Under the pieces are notes generated by a model that was not told where the DNA came from, did not search any database, and worked only from the letters and a program-made list of their open reading frames with translations. This document shows positions 22,822-30,208 of a DNA stretch of 31,030 bases, in pieces (within the stretch, counting starts at the first letter, position 1; each line of letters begins with the position of its first letter). The position numbers were made by a program, and so were the translations under genes. This DNA is from JBBRZF01 sp038236965 (lineage in GTDB: Bacteria > Acidobacteriota > Terriglobia > Terriglobales > Acidobacteriaceae). The stretch spans positions 1 through 31,030 of the forward strand of contig JBBRZF010000022.1 in assembly GCA_038236965.1 (NCBI GenBank), written 5' to 3'.

Positions 22822-24207
22822 ATGGACGTTAAAGAAGAAAGAACCGCCGAAGTACGACAGTTGATCGACGACCACGATTGGGTGCGCCTGCGCAACCTGG
22901 TCAGCGAATGGCCCGCTCCCGAAGTTGCCGACGTGCTGCGCGAAGTGGACAAGCCCAGTCGTGTGCTGCTGTTTCGCTCCCTGCGCCGCGACCTCGCCTC
23001 TGAAACCTTCGCCTACATGGATGCCGAGAGCCGCGACGTTCTCCTCAAGGAACTTACCGACGAAGAAACGCGGCACCTGCTCTCAAGTCTCACCCCGGAT
23101 GATCGTACCGAATTACTGGAAGAACTGCCCGCGCAAGTCACTCGACATCTGTTGAACCTGCTGAGCCCGGAAGATCTCATTGAGGCGCGCAACCTGCTCG
23201 GCTATCCCGAAGACAGCGTTGGACGCCTGATGACACCCGATTACGTTGCCATTCGTCCGGAGTGGACGGCAACCGAGGCTATCGAGCATCTGCGCCGCTT
23301 CGGCAGCGATCGCGAAACCATCAACGTCCTCTACGTGACGCAGAGGCACGGTCTGCTGATCGGCACCCTCGAATTGCGCAGGCTCGTACTGGCCGCTCCG
23401 CAGACGCTGATCGAAGTCCTTATGGACTCCAAGGTCGAGATCATCGCCGCCACCGCCCATCGCGAAGAAGCCGTTCGCATGGTCGAACATTACGATCTCA
23501 ACGTTCTCCCCGTCGTCGATAGCGGAGGGACGCTGCTCGGCATCATCACGGTGGACGACGTCCTCGACGTCGCCGAAGAAGAGGCTACGGAAGACATTCA
23601 GCGCATGGGCGGCATGGAAGCCCTCGACGCACCTTATATCCAGGTCGGACTCTTCTCCATGGTACGCAAGCGCGGAGGATGGCTGGCCGCGCTCTTTCTC
23701 GGAGAAATGCTGACGGCTACCGCCATGGCATTCTTTGAGCACGAGATCGCACGCGCCGTTGTGCTCGCACTCTTCATTCCCCTCATTATTTCCAGCGGCG
23801 GCAACTCAGGCTCGCAGGCCGCTTCGCTCATCATCCGCGCATTGGCCTTGCAGGAATTGCGATTGCGCGATTGGTTCCGCGTGATTCGTCGCGAGATCGC
23901 TGCCGGATTGTTACTCGGCAGTTTGCTCGGCAGCATCGGCTTCATCCGCGTCATGCTGTGGCAACGCATGCATCTGACGAACTACGGTGTTCATTACCAA
24001 CTCATTGCGTTGACGGTCGCCTTCAGTCTTATCGGTGTTGTCATGTTTGGAACGATCGCGGGAAGCATGTTGCCGTTCGTGATGCGACGCCTCGGATTCG
24101 ACCCGGCGACCAGTTCGACGCCGTTTGTGGCTACACTGGTCGATGTCACCGGACTCATCATCTACTTCACTATCGCGCAGGTCATCCTGAAAGGCTCGCT
24201 TCTTTAA
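22822..24207 (+). CDS. mgtE: Magnesium transporter MgtE
   Basis: 461 residues from ATG at 22822. An in-frame ATG at 22780 has AGGA very close and is the alternative. The N-terminal helical domain (about 10-130) has the D-E-E-T-R-H-L-L-x-x-L-x-x-D-D-R-x-E-L-L-E-E-L-P pattern. Two CBS domains (about 135-260) include V-E-H-Y-D-L-N-V-L-P-V-V-D and L-L-G-I-I-T-V-D-D-V. Five membrane helices follow (about 280-460) with P-L-I-I-S-S-G-G-N-S-G-S-Q and the last-helix V-D-V-T-G-L-I-I-Y-F, which supplies the Mg-binding Asp. It is a Mg-gated channel in the inner membrane. It is divergent from the sigma cassette, and an AI-2E-like gene follows 37 bp later. Confidence 0.94.
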   Translation: MDVKEERTAEVRQLIDDHDWVRLRNLVSEWPAPEVADVLREVDKPSRVLLFRSLRRDLASETFAYMDAESRDVLLKELTDEETRHLLSSLTPDDRTELLEELPAQVTRHLLNLLSPEDLIEARNLLGYPEDSVGRLMTPDYVAIRPEWTATEAIEHLRRFGSDRETINVLYVTQRHGLLIGTLELRRLVLAAPQTLIEVLMDSKVEIIAATAHREEAVRMVEHYDLNVLPVVDSGGTLLGIITVDDVLDVAEEEATEDIQRMGGMEALDAPYIQVGLFSMVRKRGGWLAALFLGEMLTATAMAFFEHEIARAVVLALFIPLIISSGGNSGSQAASLIIRALALQELRLRDWFRVIRREIAAGLLLGSLLGSIGFIRVMLWQRMHLTNYGVHYQLIALTVAFSLIGVVMFGTIAGSMLPFVMRRLGFDPATSSTPFVATLVDVTGLIIYFTIAQVILKGSLL

Positions 24208-24244
24208 TGCGCTTCTTCGACACAGTCGAGGCATCGAATAACTC

Positions 24245-24760
24245 GTGGACGCACGTGGACATTTTCACACTACCTTCGGAGCCATCAAGCGATGGTTCAT
24301 AGCTCAGTGCTATGACTCTGCTGTCGTGGCTCTGATGTGGCTTGTCGGCCTGTTCATTCTGCGCACGCCCTGGGCTCCGCTGTGGGCATTGCTGGGCGGC
24401 GCGCTGCAATTCATCCCCAACTTCGGCCCCGTCCTCACGTTGATTGGTCCGGCGATGGCGCTGCTCGCCGTCGGGGCGAGTTGGGAACGCTTCGTCGGAC
24501 TGCTGGCGGTCTTCGCCATCATCGCCTTCATCGATGGCTTGATCCTTCAGCCCTACCTGATGAAGCGGCAGAATCGCGTGCCGTTCTGGGCATCTATCCT
24601 AGCGCCTATCGTGCTCGGCTTCCTCATACCGTTCTGGGGAGTGCTGCTGGCTCCCCCGCTGCTTGCCATCGTTTACGCCTACAAAGCTCGCAATCAGCAG
24701 CCCGAACCTGTTCGCTCAGGTGAAGGAATCGTTCTCCCGCCGGAGCGCCGTCTGCCCTGA
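24245..24760 (+). CDS. Half-length AI-2E-family membrane protein
   Basis: 171 residues from a GTG at 24245, two codons after an in-frame TAA, so no N-terminal half is encoded upstream. It matches only the C-terminal half of AI-2E/PerM-type permeases (usual length about 340-370): I-P-N-F-G-P-V-L then F-I-D-G-L-I-L-Q-P-Y-L-M-K and F-W-G-V-L-L-A-P-P-L-L-A-I-V. Four or five hydrophobic spans. Family members move small molecules or ions across the inner membrane. It may be a truncated gene or a genuine short variant that dimerises. It follows mgtE by 37 bp with no clear ribosome site before the GTG. Confidence 0.7.
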   Translation: MDARGHFHTTFGAIKRWFIAQCYDSAVVALMWLVGLFILRTPWAPLWALLGGALQFIPNFGPVLTLIGPAMALLAVGASWERFVGLLAVFAIIAFIDGLILQPYLMKRQNRVPFWASILAPIVLGFLIPFWGVLLAPPLLAIVYAYKARNQQPEPVRSGEGIVLPPERRLP

Positions 24761-24787
24761 TGCGGCAACTCTGGCGCATAATCCCCG

Positions 24788-24796
24788 TGTTATAAT
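24788..24796 (+). promoter_or_regulatory. Extended -10 promoter for yebC
   Basis: TGT followed by a perfect TATAAT at 24791-24796. No -35 match at 17 bp upstream. Predicted transcription start near 24803, giving a leader of about 77 bases. Confidence 0.5.
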
Positions 24797-24827
24797 TTCG
24801 TGTTGTTTGCGGTCATTGCCCATGTTG

Positions 24828-24847
24828 CTTAGGGCTCCCGCCCTAAG
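24828..24847 (+). promoter_or_regulatory. Hairpin in the yebC leader
   Basis: CTTAGGGC (24828-24835), loop TCCC, GCCCTAAG (24840-24847), followed by TTTCG. An 8-bp perfect stem inside the predicted leader. It is either an attenuator-like element or the 3' end of the AI-2E message, if that is transcribed through. Confidence 0.5.
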
Positions 24848-24879
24848 TTTCGCAATCTTCTCTACTTAAAGAGGTTCCC

Positions 24880-25626
24880 ATGTCCGGCCATTCAAAGTGG
24901 GCAACAATCAAGCATAAAAAGGGCGCGCTGGATGCGAAGCGCGGCAAGATTTTCACCCGTCTCATCAAGGAAATCAGCATGGCCGCAAAAGCTGGCGGCG
25001 ATTCTGATATGAATCCTCGACTTCGCACGGCCGTAGCCGCCGCAAAAGCCGAGAACATGCCTGCGGAAAATATCAAGCGCGCCATTCAGCGCGGCACCGG
25101 CGAACTCCCCGGCGTTAACTACGAAGAGATCAGGTACGAAGGTTACGGCCCCGGCGGCGTCGCCATCATCGTCGACGTGACCACCGATAATCGCAACCGA
25201 ACCGTTAGCGAAATACGTCACGCCTTCGGCAAGAACGGCGGGACGATGGGCGAAGCTGGCTCCGTCGGTTGGATGTTCGCAAAGAAAGGCGACATCGTCA
25301 TTTCCAAGACCGCGGCCAAGGAAGACGACCTCATGAACCTCGTGCTGGAAACCGGCGCCGAGGACCTGAAGGACGACGGCGAAAACTGGGAGATACTCAC
25401 CGATCCCGGCGCCTTTGAAGCCGTTCTCGAAGCCGTCAAAGCCTCTGGCATCACTCCGGAGAACGCTGAACTTAGCTGGATCCCGCAAAATTACATCAAG
25501 CTCGAAGGACACCAGGCCGGAACCATGTTGCGACTGCTGGAAGCGCTGGAAGATTTCGACGACACACAGAACGTCTACTCGAACTTCGACATCGACCAGA
25601 AGACTTTGGAAGAGGTCACAAGATAA
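24880..25626 (+). CDS. yebC: YebC/PmpR family regulator
   Basis: 248 residues, normal length. Starts M-S-G-H-S-K-W-A-T-I-K-H-K-K-G, the family signature; R-R-G-type core G-Y-G-P-G-G-V-A-I-I-V-D-V-T-T-D-N-R-N-R-T at about 88-108 and the acidic C-terminal third are all typical. The family has been described both as DNA-binding transcription regulators and, for TACO1-type members, as translation factors easing polyproline synthesis, so the exact job here is open. AGAGG precedes the ATG by 5-6 bases. Often next to ruvC, which is not in the window. Confidence 0.96.
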   Translation: MSGHSKWATIKHKKGALDAKRGKIFTRLIKEISMAAKAGGDSDMNPRLRTAVAAAKAENMPAENIKRAIQRGTGELPGVNYEEIRYEGYGPGGVAIIVDVTTDNRNRTVSEIRHAFGKNGGTMGEAGSVGWMFAKKGDIVISKTAAKEDDLMNLVLETGAEDLKDDGENWEILTDPGAFEAVLEAVKASGITPENAELSWIPQNYIKLEGHQAGTMLRLLEALEDFDDTQNVYSNFDIDQKTLEEVTR

Positions 25627-25633
25627 GCTGTCA

Positions 25634-25674
25634 AGCCGTCAGATGAACTTTCAGCTATTAGCCGTCAGCTCAAC
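25634..25674. repeat. Direct repeat in the yebC downstream region
   Basis: Two 15-bp copies (25634-25648 and 25660-25674) of AGCCGTCAG followed by (A/C)T(G/C)AAC, matching at 13 of 15 positions and offset by 26 bp. An outer inverted repeat AGCTGTC (25627-25633) / GACAGCT (25749-25755) brackets them and the terminator. Confidence 0.5.
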
Positions 25675-25679
25675 ATTAA

Positions 25680-25707
25680 GGCCGCCTCCCGGGGCGGTCT
25701 TTGTTGT
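25680..25707 (+). terminator. Terminator after yebC
   Basis: Stem GGCCGCC (25680-25686) with GGCGGTC (25693-25699), one G-U pair, 6-base loop, then TTTGTTGT. Convergent with the PagL-like gene, which may share it. Confidence 0.78.
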
Positions 25708-25759
25708 GCCTGTGCTTCCAGGTTTGCCTTTGGCTTTAGGTTTAACAGACAGCTGATAC

Positions 25760-26347
25760 CTACTTGAACCACGTGTACCCGAGGTTGAATACAACGGCCG
25801 CGTTCACTCCGGGATTGTGGTTCCCGATGCTGGCGTTCGAAATATGCACCGCGCGCAGATCGAATTTCACTGCCTGCTTCGGACGCGTGAAGATGTGCAT
25901 TCCGATTCCCGCGCCGGACGCGAAATTCGTCGTCGCCGTATCTCCGGCCGGGAAGTTGTCGCTGGTGAAGATCGCCGTGCCTGCCGCCTCGAAGAAGGGG
26001 ACTACCTTCTTGCCCGAGGTGAAGTTCCACTTGAACAGCACTGGAGTGATGGCCGCGCCGTAGAAGCTGTGCGACTGCGAAAAGAACATGTAGGCCGGAT
26101 AAGCTTCCATGCCCAGCTCGAAGGTGCCGCGCAGAATGCCGCCGCCGTGTTCGTGGGTGAGAACGCGTCCCACGCTGCCACCTGCGGTAAAGATCCCCAC
26201 GCCGGGTGTGACCGCGACGCTGCCTCCGCCTCCAGCAAATAATCCCACGTTCCACGCCGGAGACTTCAGCGCCGAAGCATCCTGCGCAAGCAGCGGCGCA
26301 GCCAGACAAAGTACAATAAGTACACACACCGCGCCACGAATCTTCAT
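25760..26347 (-). CDS. PagL-like outer-membrane lipid A deacylase / acyloxyacyl hydrolase
   Basis: 195 residues. Signal peptide about 1-21 (L-L-A-Q-D cleavage). The mature part is an eight-strand-type beta-barrel with alternating hydrophobic residues and a C-terminal G-Y-T-W-F-K. The region A-V-H-I-S-N-A-S-I-G-N-H-N-P-G-V-N contains His168 and Ser170 in the H-x-S-N-A motif of PagL, the lipid A 3-O-deacylase of the outer membrane. In Pseudomonas PagL a Glu follows 12 residues after the Ser; here that position is Asn182 (from memory of the PagL sequence). Activity on lipid A is therefore likely but not assured. It is divergent from ftcD. Confidence 0.75.
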   Translation of the reverse strand: MKIRGAVCVLIVLCLAAPLLAQDASALKSPAWNVGLFAGGGGSVAVTPGVGIFTAGGSVGRVLTHEHGGGILRGTFELGMEAYPAYMFFSQSHSFYGAAITPVLFKWNFTSGKKVVPFFEAAGTAIFTSDNFPAGDTATTNFASGAGIGMHIFTRPKQAVKFDLRAVHISNASIGNHNPGVNAAVVFNLGYTWFK

Positions 26348-26423
26348 ATCACCTCGAAATATTCAGGATTGCGTTAGCAAGGTAGCACAAACGCAGTACC
26401 TGATTCGACAGTAACTTCTTCCA

Positions 26424-26453
26424 TTGCCCCGCCCCAACCGCAGCGTTTATTCT
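26424..26453 (+). promoter_or_regulatory. Candidate promoter of ftcD
   Basis: TTGCCC (26424-26429) and TATTCT (26448-26453), an 18-bp spacer, each 4/6 consensus. The ATG follows 8 bases after the -10 and there is no Shine-Dalgarno, suggesting a leaderless transcript. Confidence 0.4.
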
Positions 26454-26461
26454 CTCCATAT

Positions 26462-27934
26462 ATGCCTACGTTAGTTGAATGCGTTCCTAATTTTTCTGAA
26501 GGCCGCGACAAGGCCAAAATTGATGCCATCATCGAAGCCATGAAAATGGACGGCGTCTATCTTCTCGACCGCGAGATGGACTCCGACCACAACCGTTGTG
26601 TGATAACCCTCGTCGGCGAGCGTGAACCCATCATGGAAGCCGTGCTCCGCGGCGTTGGCAAGGCCTCTGAAGTCATCGACCTCACCAGGCACTCGGGCGC
26701 GCATCCCCGCATGGGTGCCACCGACGTCGTTCCGTTCATTCCCATCGAAGGCGTCACCATCGAAGATTGCGTGCAGATGGCGAAGTACGTCGGCAGCGAG
26801 ATATTTAAGCGCTTCCAGATTCCCGTCTACCTGTACGAATCCGCCGCGCAGCGTCCCGAGCGCACCAACCTCGAGAACATCCGTCGCGGACAGTTTGAAG
26901 GCATTCGCGATGAGATCGCCACCAAGCCCGAGCGTATGCCCGACTTTGGCGAGGCTCGCATACATCCCACCGCAGGAGCCACTGTCGTAGGCGCGCGCAA
27001 ATTCCTCGTTGCCTACAACGTGTACCTCAACACTACCGATGTCAGTGTCGCCAAGAAAGTCGGCAAGGCCGTGCGCTTTTCTAACGGTGGATTGCGATAT
27101 GTGAAGGGAATGGGAATCCCCGTGCGCGGACTCGCGCAGGTTTCCATGAACCTCACCGACACCGACCAGACGCCTATTGCCCGCGTCCACGAATTCGTAA
27201 AAAGGGAAGCGGCGCGCTACGGCGTGTTGCCGCTCTCGAGCGAGATCGTCGGACTCATCCCCAAGAAGTCGCTCGAAGACGCAGCGGAATGGTACCTACA
27301 GGTCGAGAACTTTGACTCGTCGATGATCCTCGAAAACCGTCTCGCAGCCGTCATGGGTGGCAAGATGGCGATTGGCGGATTGCGCGCCGGAGTCGAGCCT
27401 TTCGTCGAACAGCTTGCCGCACCCACGGCCGTTCCCGGCGGAGGCAGCGCCTCGGCCGCGGCAGGAGCTATGGCCGCCGGACTTGCCGCGATGGTCGCGG
27501 GAATGTCACGCGGGAAGAAAGCCTACCTGCAGCACGAAGCGCCGTTGAGCGAAGCCATCGCGCGTCTCTCCGCGTTGCGCGAAGAACTCAAGGCCGCTAT
27601 CGACCTTGATGCCGACGCCTATCGCGCGCTTGTATCTGCCTTCAAGGCCGCGAAGGACAATCCTGATGGCGCAGGAGCCATCACGGTCGCCACCCGCGGA
27701 GCCATCAACGTACCGCTTTCCGTCGCGCAGAAGTCAGCCGAAGTAAAGCGCATCGCCGAGTCGCTTCGTGCCATCACGAATCCGAAGATGGCCTCCGACC
27801 TTACGGTCGCGGTCTCGCTGTCGCGCGCGGCCATCGAAGGCGCGCTCGCGAATGTGGAGATCAACATGGAAGGCTTTGACGATGCCGGGTTCATCGCGGA
27901 AACTCGCAAGGCCGTCGCCGTCATCCAGAAGTAG
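26462..27934 (+). CDS. ftcD: Bifunctional glutamate formimidoyltransferase / formimido-THF cyclodeaminase
   Basis: 490 residues, two enzymes in one chain. The N-terminal transferase (about 1-310) takes the formimino group from formiminoglutamate onto tetrahydrofolate, a late step of histidine breakdown: V-P-N-F-S-E-G-R-D at 8-16, catalytic His81 in S-G-A-H-P-R-M-G-A-T-D. The C-terminal cyclodeaminase (about 320-490) then releases ammonia to give methenyl-THF: P-T-A-V-P-G-G-G-S-A-S-A-A-A-G-A, and D-L-D-A-D-A-Y near 381-387. This is the fused form seen in animals and some bacteria. No hut genes (hutH, hutU, hutI) are in the window. No Shine-Dalgarno; a bipartite promoter ends 8 bp before the ATG. 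Confidence 0.95.
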   Translation: MPTLVECVPNFSEGRDKAKIDAIIEAMKMDGVYLLDREMDSDHNRCVITLVGEREPIMEAVLRGVGKASEVIDLTRHSGAHPRMGATDVVPFIPIEGVTIEDCVQMAKYVGSEIFKRFQIPVYLYESAAQRPERTNLENIRRGQFEGIRDEIATKPERMPDFGEARIHPTAGATVVGARKFLVAYNVYLNTTDVSVAKKVGKAVRFSNGGLRYVKGMGIPVRGLAQVSMNLTDTDQTPIARVHEFVKREAARYGVLPLSSEIVGLIPKKSLEDAAEWYLQVENFDSSMILENRLAAVMGGKMAIGGLRAGVEPFVEQLAAPTAVPGGGSASAAAGAMAAGLAAMVAGMSRGKKAYLQHEAPLSEAIARLSALREELKAAIDLDADAYRALVSAFKAAKDNPDGAGAITVATRGAINVPLSVAQKSAEVKRIAESLRAITNPKMASDLTVAVSLSRAAIEGALANVEINMEGFDDAGFIAETRKAVAVIQK

Positions 27935-27947
27935 CTTCTCTGTAGGA

Positions 27948-27985
27948 AAAACAAAAGCCCGGCGCGATTGCCGGGCTTTTGTTTT
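27948..27985. terminator. Bidirectional terminator between ftcD and the zinc-ribbon gene
   Basis: Perfect 16-bp stem (27948-27963 with 27970-27985) with a 6-base loop; A-run on one side and T-run on the other give a good U-tract in both directions. Confidence 0.95.
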
Positions 27986-27995
27986 CAATCCAAAA

Positions 27996-28928
27996 CTACA
28001 TGCTCGCAGACAATGCGAACTGCTTTCGGTCGTCGACAATGAACTCGCGAATCAAGTTGCGGCAATGCATGTATCCCACCCCTTTTTCCACCACTATCAG
28101 GAAAAGGATAAAGGCCAATCCCACAAAGAAATCCAGCGAGCCTCCCTTGGTCTCCCGGCTTGCGCCCGCCGAGACGAGGACATCCAGAAGCAGAACCGCC
28201 TCTACCAGGCCCGTCAGAATGCCTAACATTCTCAAGCCGCAGTAGAAATATCCTCCACCGGGAATGATGAGTGCGCGCTTCAGCAAGGTAGCTTCATTCT
28301 TGAACGTCGTTCCGCAGCGCGAGCAGAAATAAACGCCCTTCATCAGCGGAGTCACACATTCGGGGCAAAGATGCTCATAGCCCTGAACTGCGTTCGTTCT
28401 TTGCTCTGCGTGTTCCTTCAGCCAGGGAAGGATCGCTTTCAATTTCTTACCCGCAGCGAACTTCAGGCGCGAGTAGACATCCTTCTTCCCATCCGCATGC
28501 GTGATCTTCAGTTGTCGTCCCAGAAAACTGCCGGCGATCTTGATCTCCCGGAGATCGGCCCAGTGCACCTGCTTGACCGAGTCGGACCAGCTTCCATCCC
28601 GCTTCACGTTGAAATGCAGGATGCGCCGGTCGGTGAAGACCAGGACGCATTGAAACAATCCGTGCATGACCCAGCTCATCGTCAGTTGTTCCAGCGCGCT
28701 CAGCGGAACCTGTGCCTGTGCGATATAGAAGACGCGCTCATCCTTCTGCAGAACCCGGCGTATTGGTTCTTGCATTGTGTTCATGAGCCTTTCAACGTGT
28801 TTGCGCGCGCCCCTGTTTTCCTCGCCCTTCTGGTTGGTGAACAGAACGTCTTCACGGACGAGGATTCCGAACAATTCGCCTAACTGTGGATTGACCTGAA
28901 AATGAAGCGGTTCAGCGGAGATCTGCAT
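27996..28928 (-). CDS. PH-like and zinc-ribbon membrane protein, unknown
   Basis: 310 residues from ATG at 28928, preceded by GAGG 5 bases upstream; the frame runs on to 28988 without a better start. No signal peptide. Residues about 63-170 look like a bacterial PH-like (bPH) domain: D-E-R-V-F-Y-I-A-Q-A-Q-V-P, L-V-F-T-D-R-R-I-L-H-F-N, then W-A-D-L-R-E-I-K-I and L-K-I-T-H-A-D-G-K-K. A zinc ribbon follows with Cys188, 191, 202 and 205 (C-P-E-C...C-S-R-C-G). Two hydrophobic spans at about 220-256 and 265-285 anchor it, so the N-terminal part faces the cytoplasm. Function unknown; a membrane-associated sensor or scaffold is plausible. Confidence 0.75.
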   Translation of the reverse strand: MQISAEPLHFQVNPQLGELFGILVREDVLFTNQKGEENRGARKHVERLMNTMQEPIRRVLQKDERVFYIAQAQVPLSALEQLTMSWVMHGLFQCVLVFTDRRILHFNVKRDGSWSDSVKQVHWADLREIKIAGSFLGRQLKITHADGKKDVYSRLKFAAGKKLKAILPWLKEHAEQRTNAVQGYEHLCPECVTPLMKGVYFCSRCGTTFKNEATLLKRALIIPGGGYFYCGLRMLGILTGLVEAVLLLDVLVSAGASRETKGGSLDFFVGLAFILFLIVVEKGVGYMHCRNLIREFIVDDRKQFALSASM

Positions 28929-29032
28929 GAGTGCCTCAATGAAACGTCGGGGTGCAAGCGGGAGGATTGTAGCTGAAGAATGGCGCAAATTCGAATGAAT
29001 CCGCGCAGGTCACAACCTTCCGTGTAAGAGCG

Positions 29033-29062
29033 GAGGGAAGCGATAAGGTTCCGGCTATTTCA
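29033..29062. repeat. Short repeated motif, copy 2
   Basis: Second copy of the pattern at 18162-18191: GAGGGAAGC, four variable bases, AGGTTCCGGCT, two variable bases, TTCA; 24 of 30 positions match. It lies between the divergent zinc-ribbon gene and the secreted-protein gene. Confidence 0.6.
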
Positions 29063-29113
29063 TCTTGCGGAGAGACGGCCGCCGAGGCGCTTGCTCAACA
29101 ATTCTTTACACTA

Positions 29114-29149
29114 GGTCATTTGCTTAGCAGGCTTCTAAGTGGTCAAATG
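29114..29149 (+). promoter_or_regulatory. Direct half-sites / hairpin upstream of the secreted-protein gene
   Basis: GGTCATTTG (29114-29122) and GGTCAAATG (29141-29149) repeat GGTCA-NN-TG 27 bp apart. The region can also fold: CATTTG-CTTAG pairs with CTAAG and CAAATG (11 bp, 4-base bulge). Either an operator or a leader structure; only the sequence pattern is seen. Confidence 0.35.
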
Positions 29150-29181
29150 GAGCTGAATCCAGAGCACAATCAGCTAAAATC

Positions 29182-30117
29182 ATGTCTATGAAACGGTCTC
29201 TTCTCGTCCTCACACTTTCAGCCAGCATATGTCTGCCCGCCGTAGCCGCGTCGCTCGGAACCAACGCACGCGCCGCCATTCCAAACGCCGTGCAGCAGAT
29301 CATTTCCGTGGATTATCGCGCGATGCGGAACTCGGAAACGGCCATGGCGCTGAAAGCGCGCGTGCTTCCGGAAAACCTGAAGCAGTTCGAGACGGCGCTC
29401 CGCAGCATGGGAATTGCCGAGAACGATGTGGACCAGTTGACCTTCGCTTCTTTCCGCTCCAAGGCGGGAGTGCATGCAATCGGACTCGCGCAGGGGACTT
29501 TTGCCATCAAGCAATTCAATCTCAAGATGAAGCAGCGCAAAATCAAGGGCGATAAATATCGTCTGGCTACGCTGTGGCCTACCGGTACCGGAATGGTGAT
29601 GACCTTCCTCGACGACAACACCATGTTGTTCGGCGAACTTGCTTCGGTTCGTGAAGGTCTCGACGCGCGCGATGGCGAGGCGGAAGGCCTCAACGCCAAT
29701 TCGCAGATGACGGACATGATGTCCGGCGTCGAAAGCGGAAGCGTCTGGAGCGTCCTCGACCAGCTTGGCACGCAGAACATGATGCGCTCCGCCCTCGGCG
29801 AAGCCGCGCAGCTCGGCGACTATGAGGTCATCAAGAAGCGCCTGCTCGGTTCGCGCTACACCATCGACTTCGCGCGCGGCGTCAACTTCAACCTCAATGT
29901 TCTGACCAGCGACACCATGACGGCCGCGACTCTTTCTTCGCTCATCAAGGCCGGGATGCTCTACAAAAAAATGAACGCTACCCCGGTGGAGAAGACCGCA
30001 CTCGATGGCATGAATGTCGATTCTGACAGCGGCAAGCTGATCATCAACTTCCGTACCGACGACAATAAATTCCAGTCACTGCTCAAGTCCGAGATGTTTG
30101 GAGCCGTGGTGAAGTAG
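29182..30117 (+). CDS. Secreted protein, function unknown
   Basis: 311 residues. Signal peptide about 1-22 (K-R-S-L-L-V-L-T-L-S, A-V-A-A). Two in-frame ATGs, 29182 and 29188, are possible; TAAAAT at 29175-29180 would start transcription right at 29187-29188, favouring the second and a leaderless message. The mature protein has alternating helices and strands (I-I-S-V-D-Y-R-A-M-R-N-S near 40-51, F-A-S-F-R-S-K-A-G-V near 88-97, F-L-D-D-N-T-M-L-F-G-E near 141-151) with no Cys pair, membrane segment or enzymatic motif that I recognise. It lies after a 250-bp intergenic region and stands alone, ending at its own terminator. Acidobacterial lineage-specific proteins often look like this. Confidence 0.8.
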   Translation: MSMKRSLLVLTLSASICLPAVAASLGTNARAAIPNAVQQIISVDYRAMRNSETAMALKARVLPENLKQFETALRSMGIAENDVDQLTFASFRSKAGVHAIGLAQGTFAIKQFNLKMKQRKIKGDKYRLATLWPTGTGMVMTFLDDNTMLFGELASVREGLDARDGEAEGLNANSQMTDMMSGVESGSVWSVLDQLGTQNMMRSALGEAAQLGDYEVIKKRLLGSRYTIDFARGVNFNLNVLTSDTMTAATLSSLIKAGMLYKKMNATPVEKTALDGMNVDSDSGKLIINFRTDDNKFQSLLKSEMFGAVVK

Positions 30118-30137
30118 CAGCATCCCAGCAGAAATTC

Positions 30138-30169
30138 AAAGGGCGCCATCGCTGGCGCCCTTTGTTGTG
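30138..30169 (+). terminator. Terminator after the secreted-protein gene
   Basis: Perfect 11-bp stem AAAGGGCGCCA (30138-30148) with its complement (30153-30163), TCGC loop, then TGTTGT. Confidence 0.9.
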
Positions 30170-30208
30170 CTTGCCGCCTCGCCAGAGCGACTGTTTTAAG
30201 CAAAAATC

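Noticed and set aside
24892..25512. 206-residue minus-strand frame
   Set aside because: Entirely antisense to yebC.
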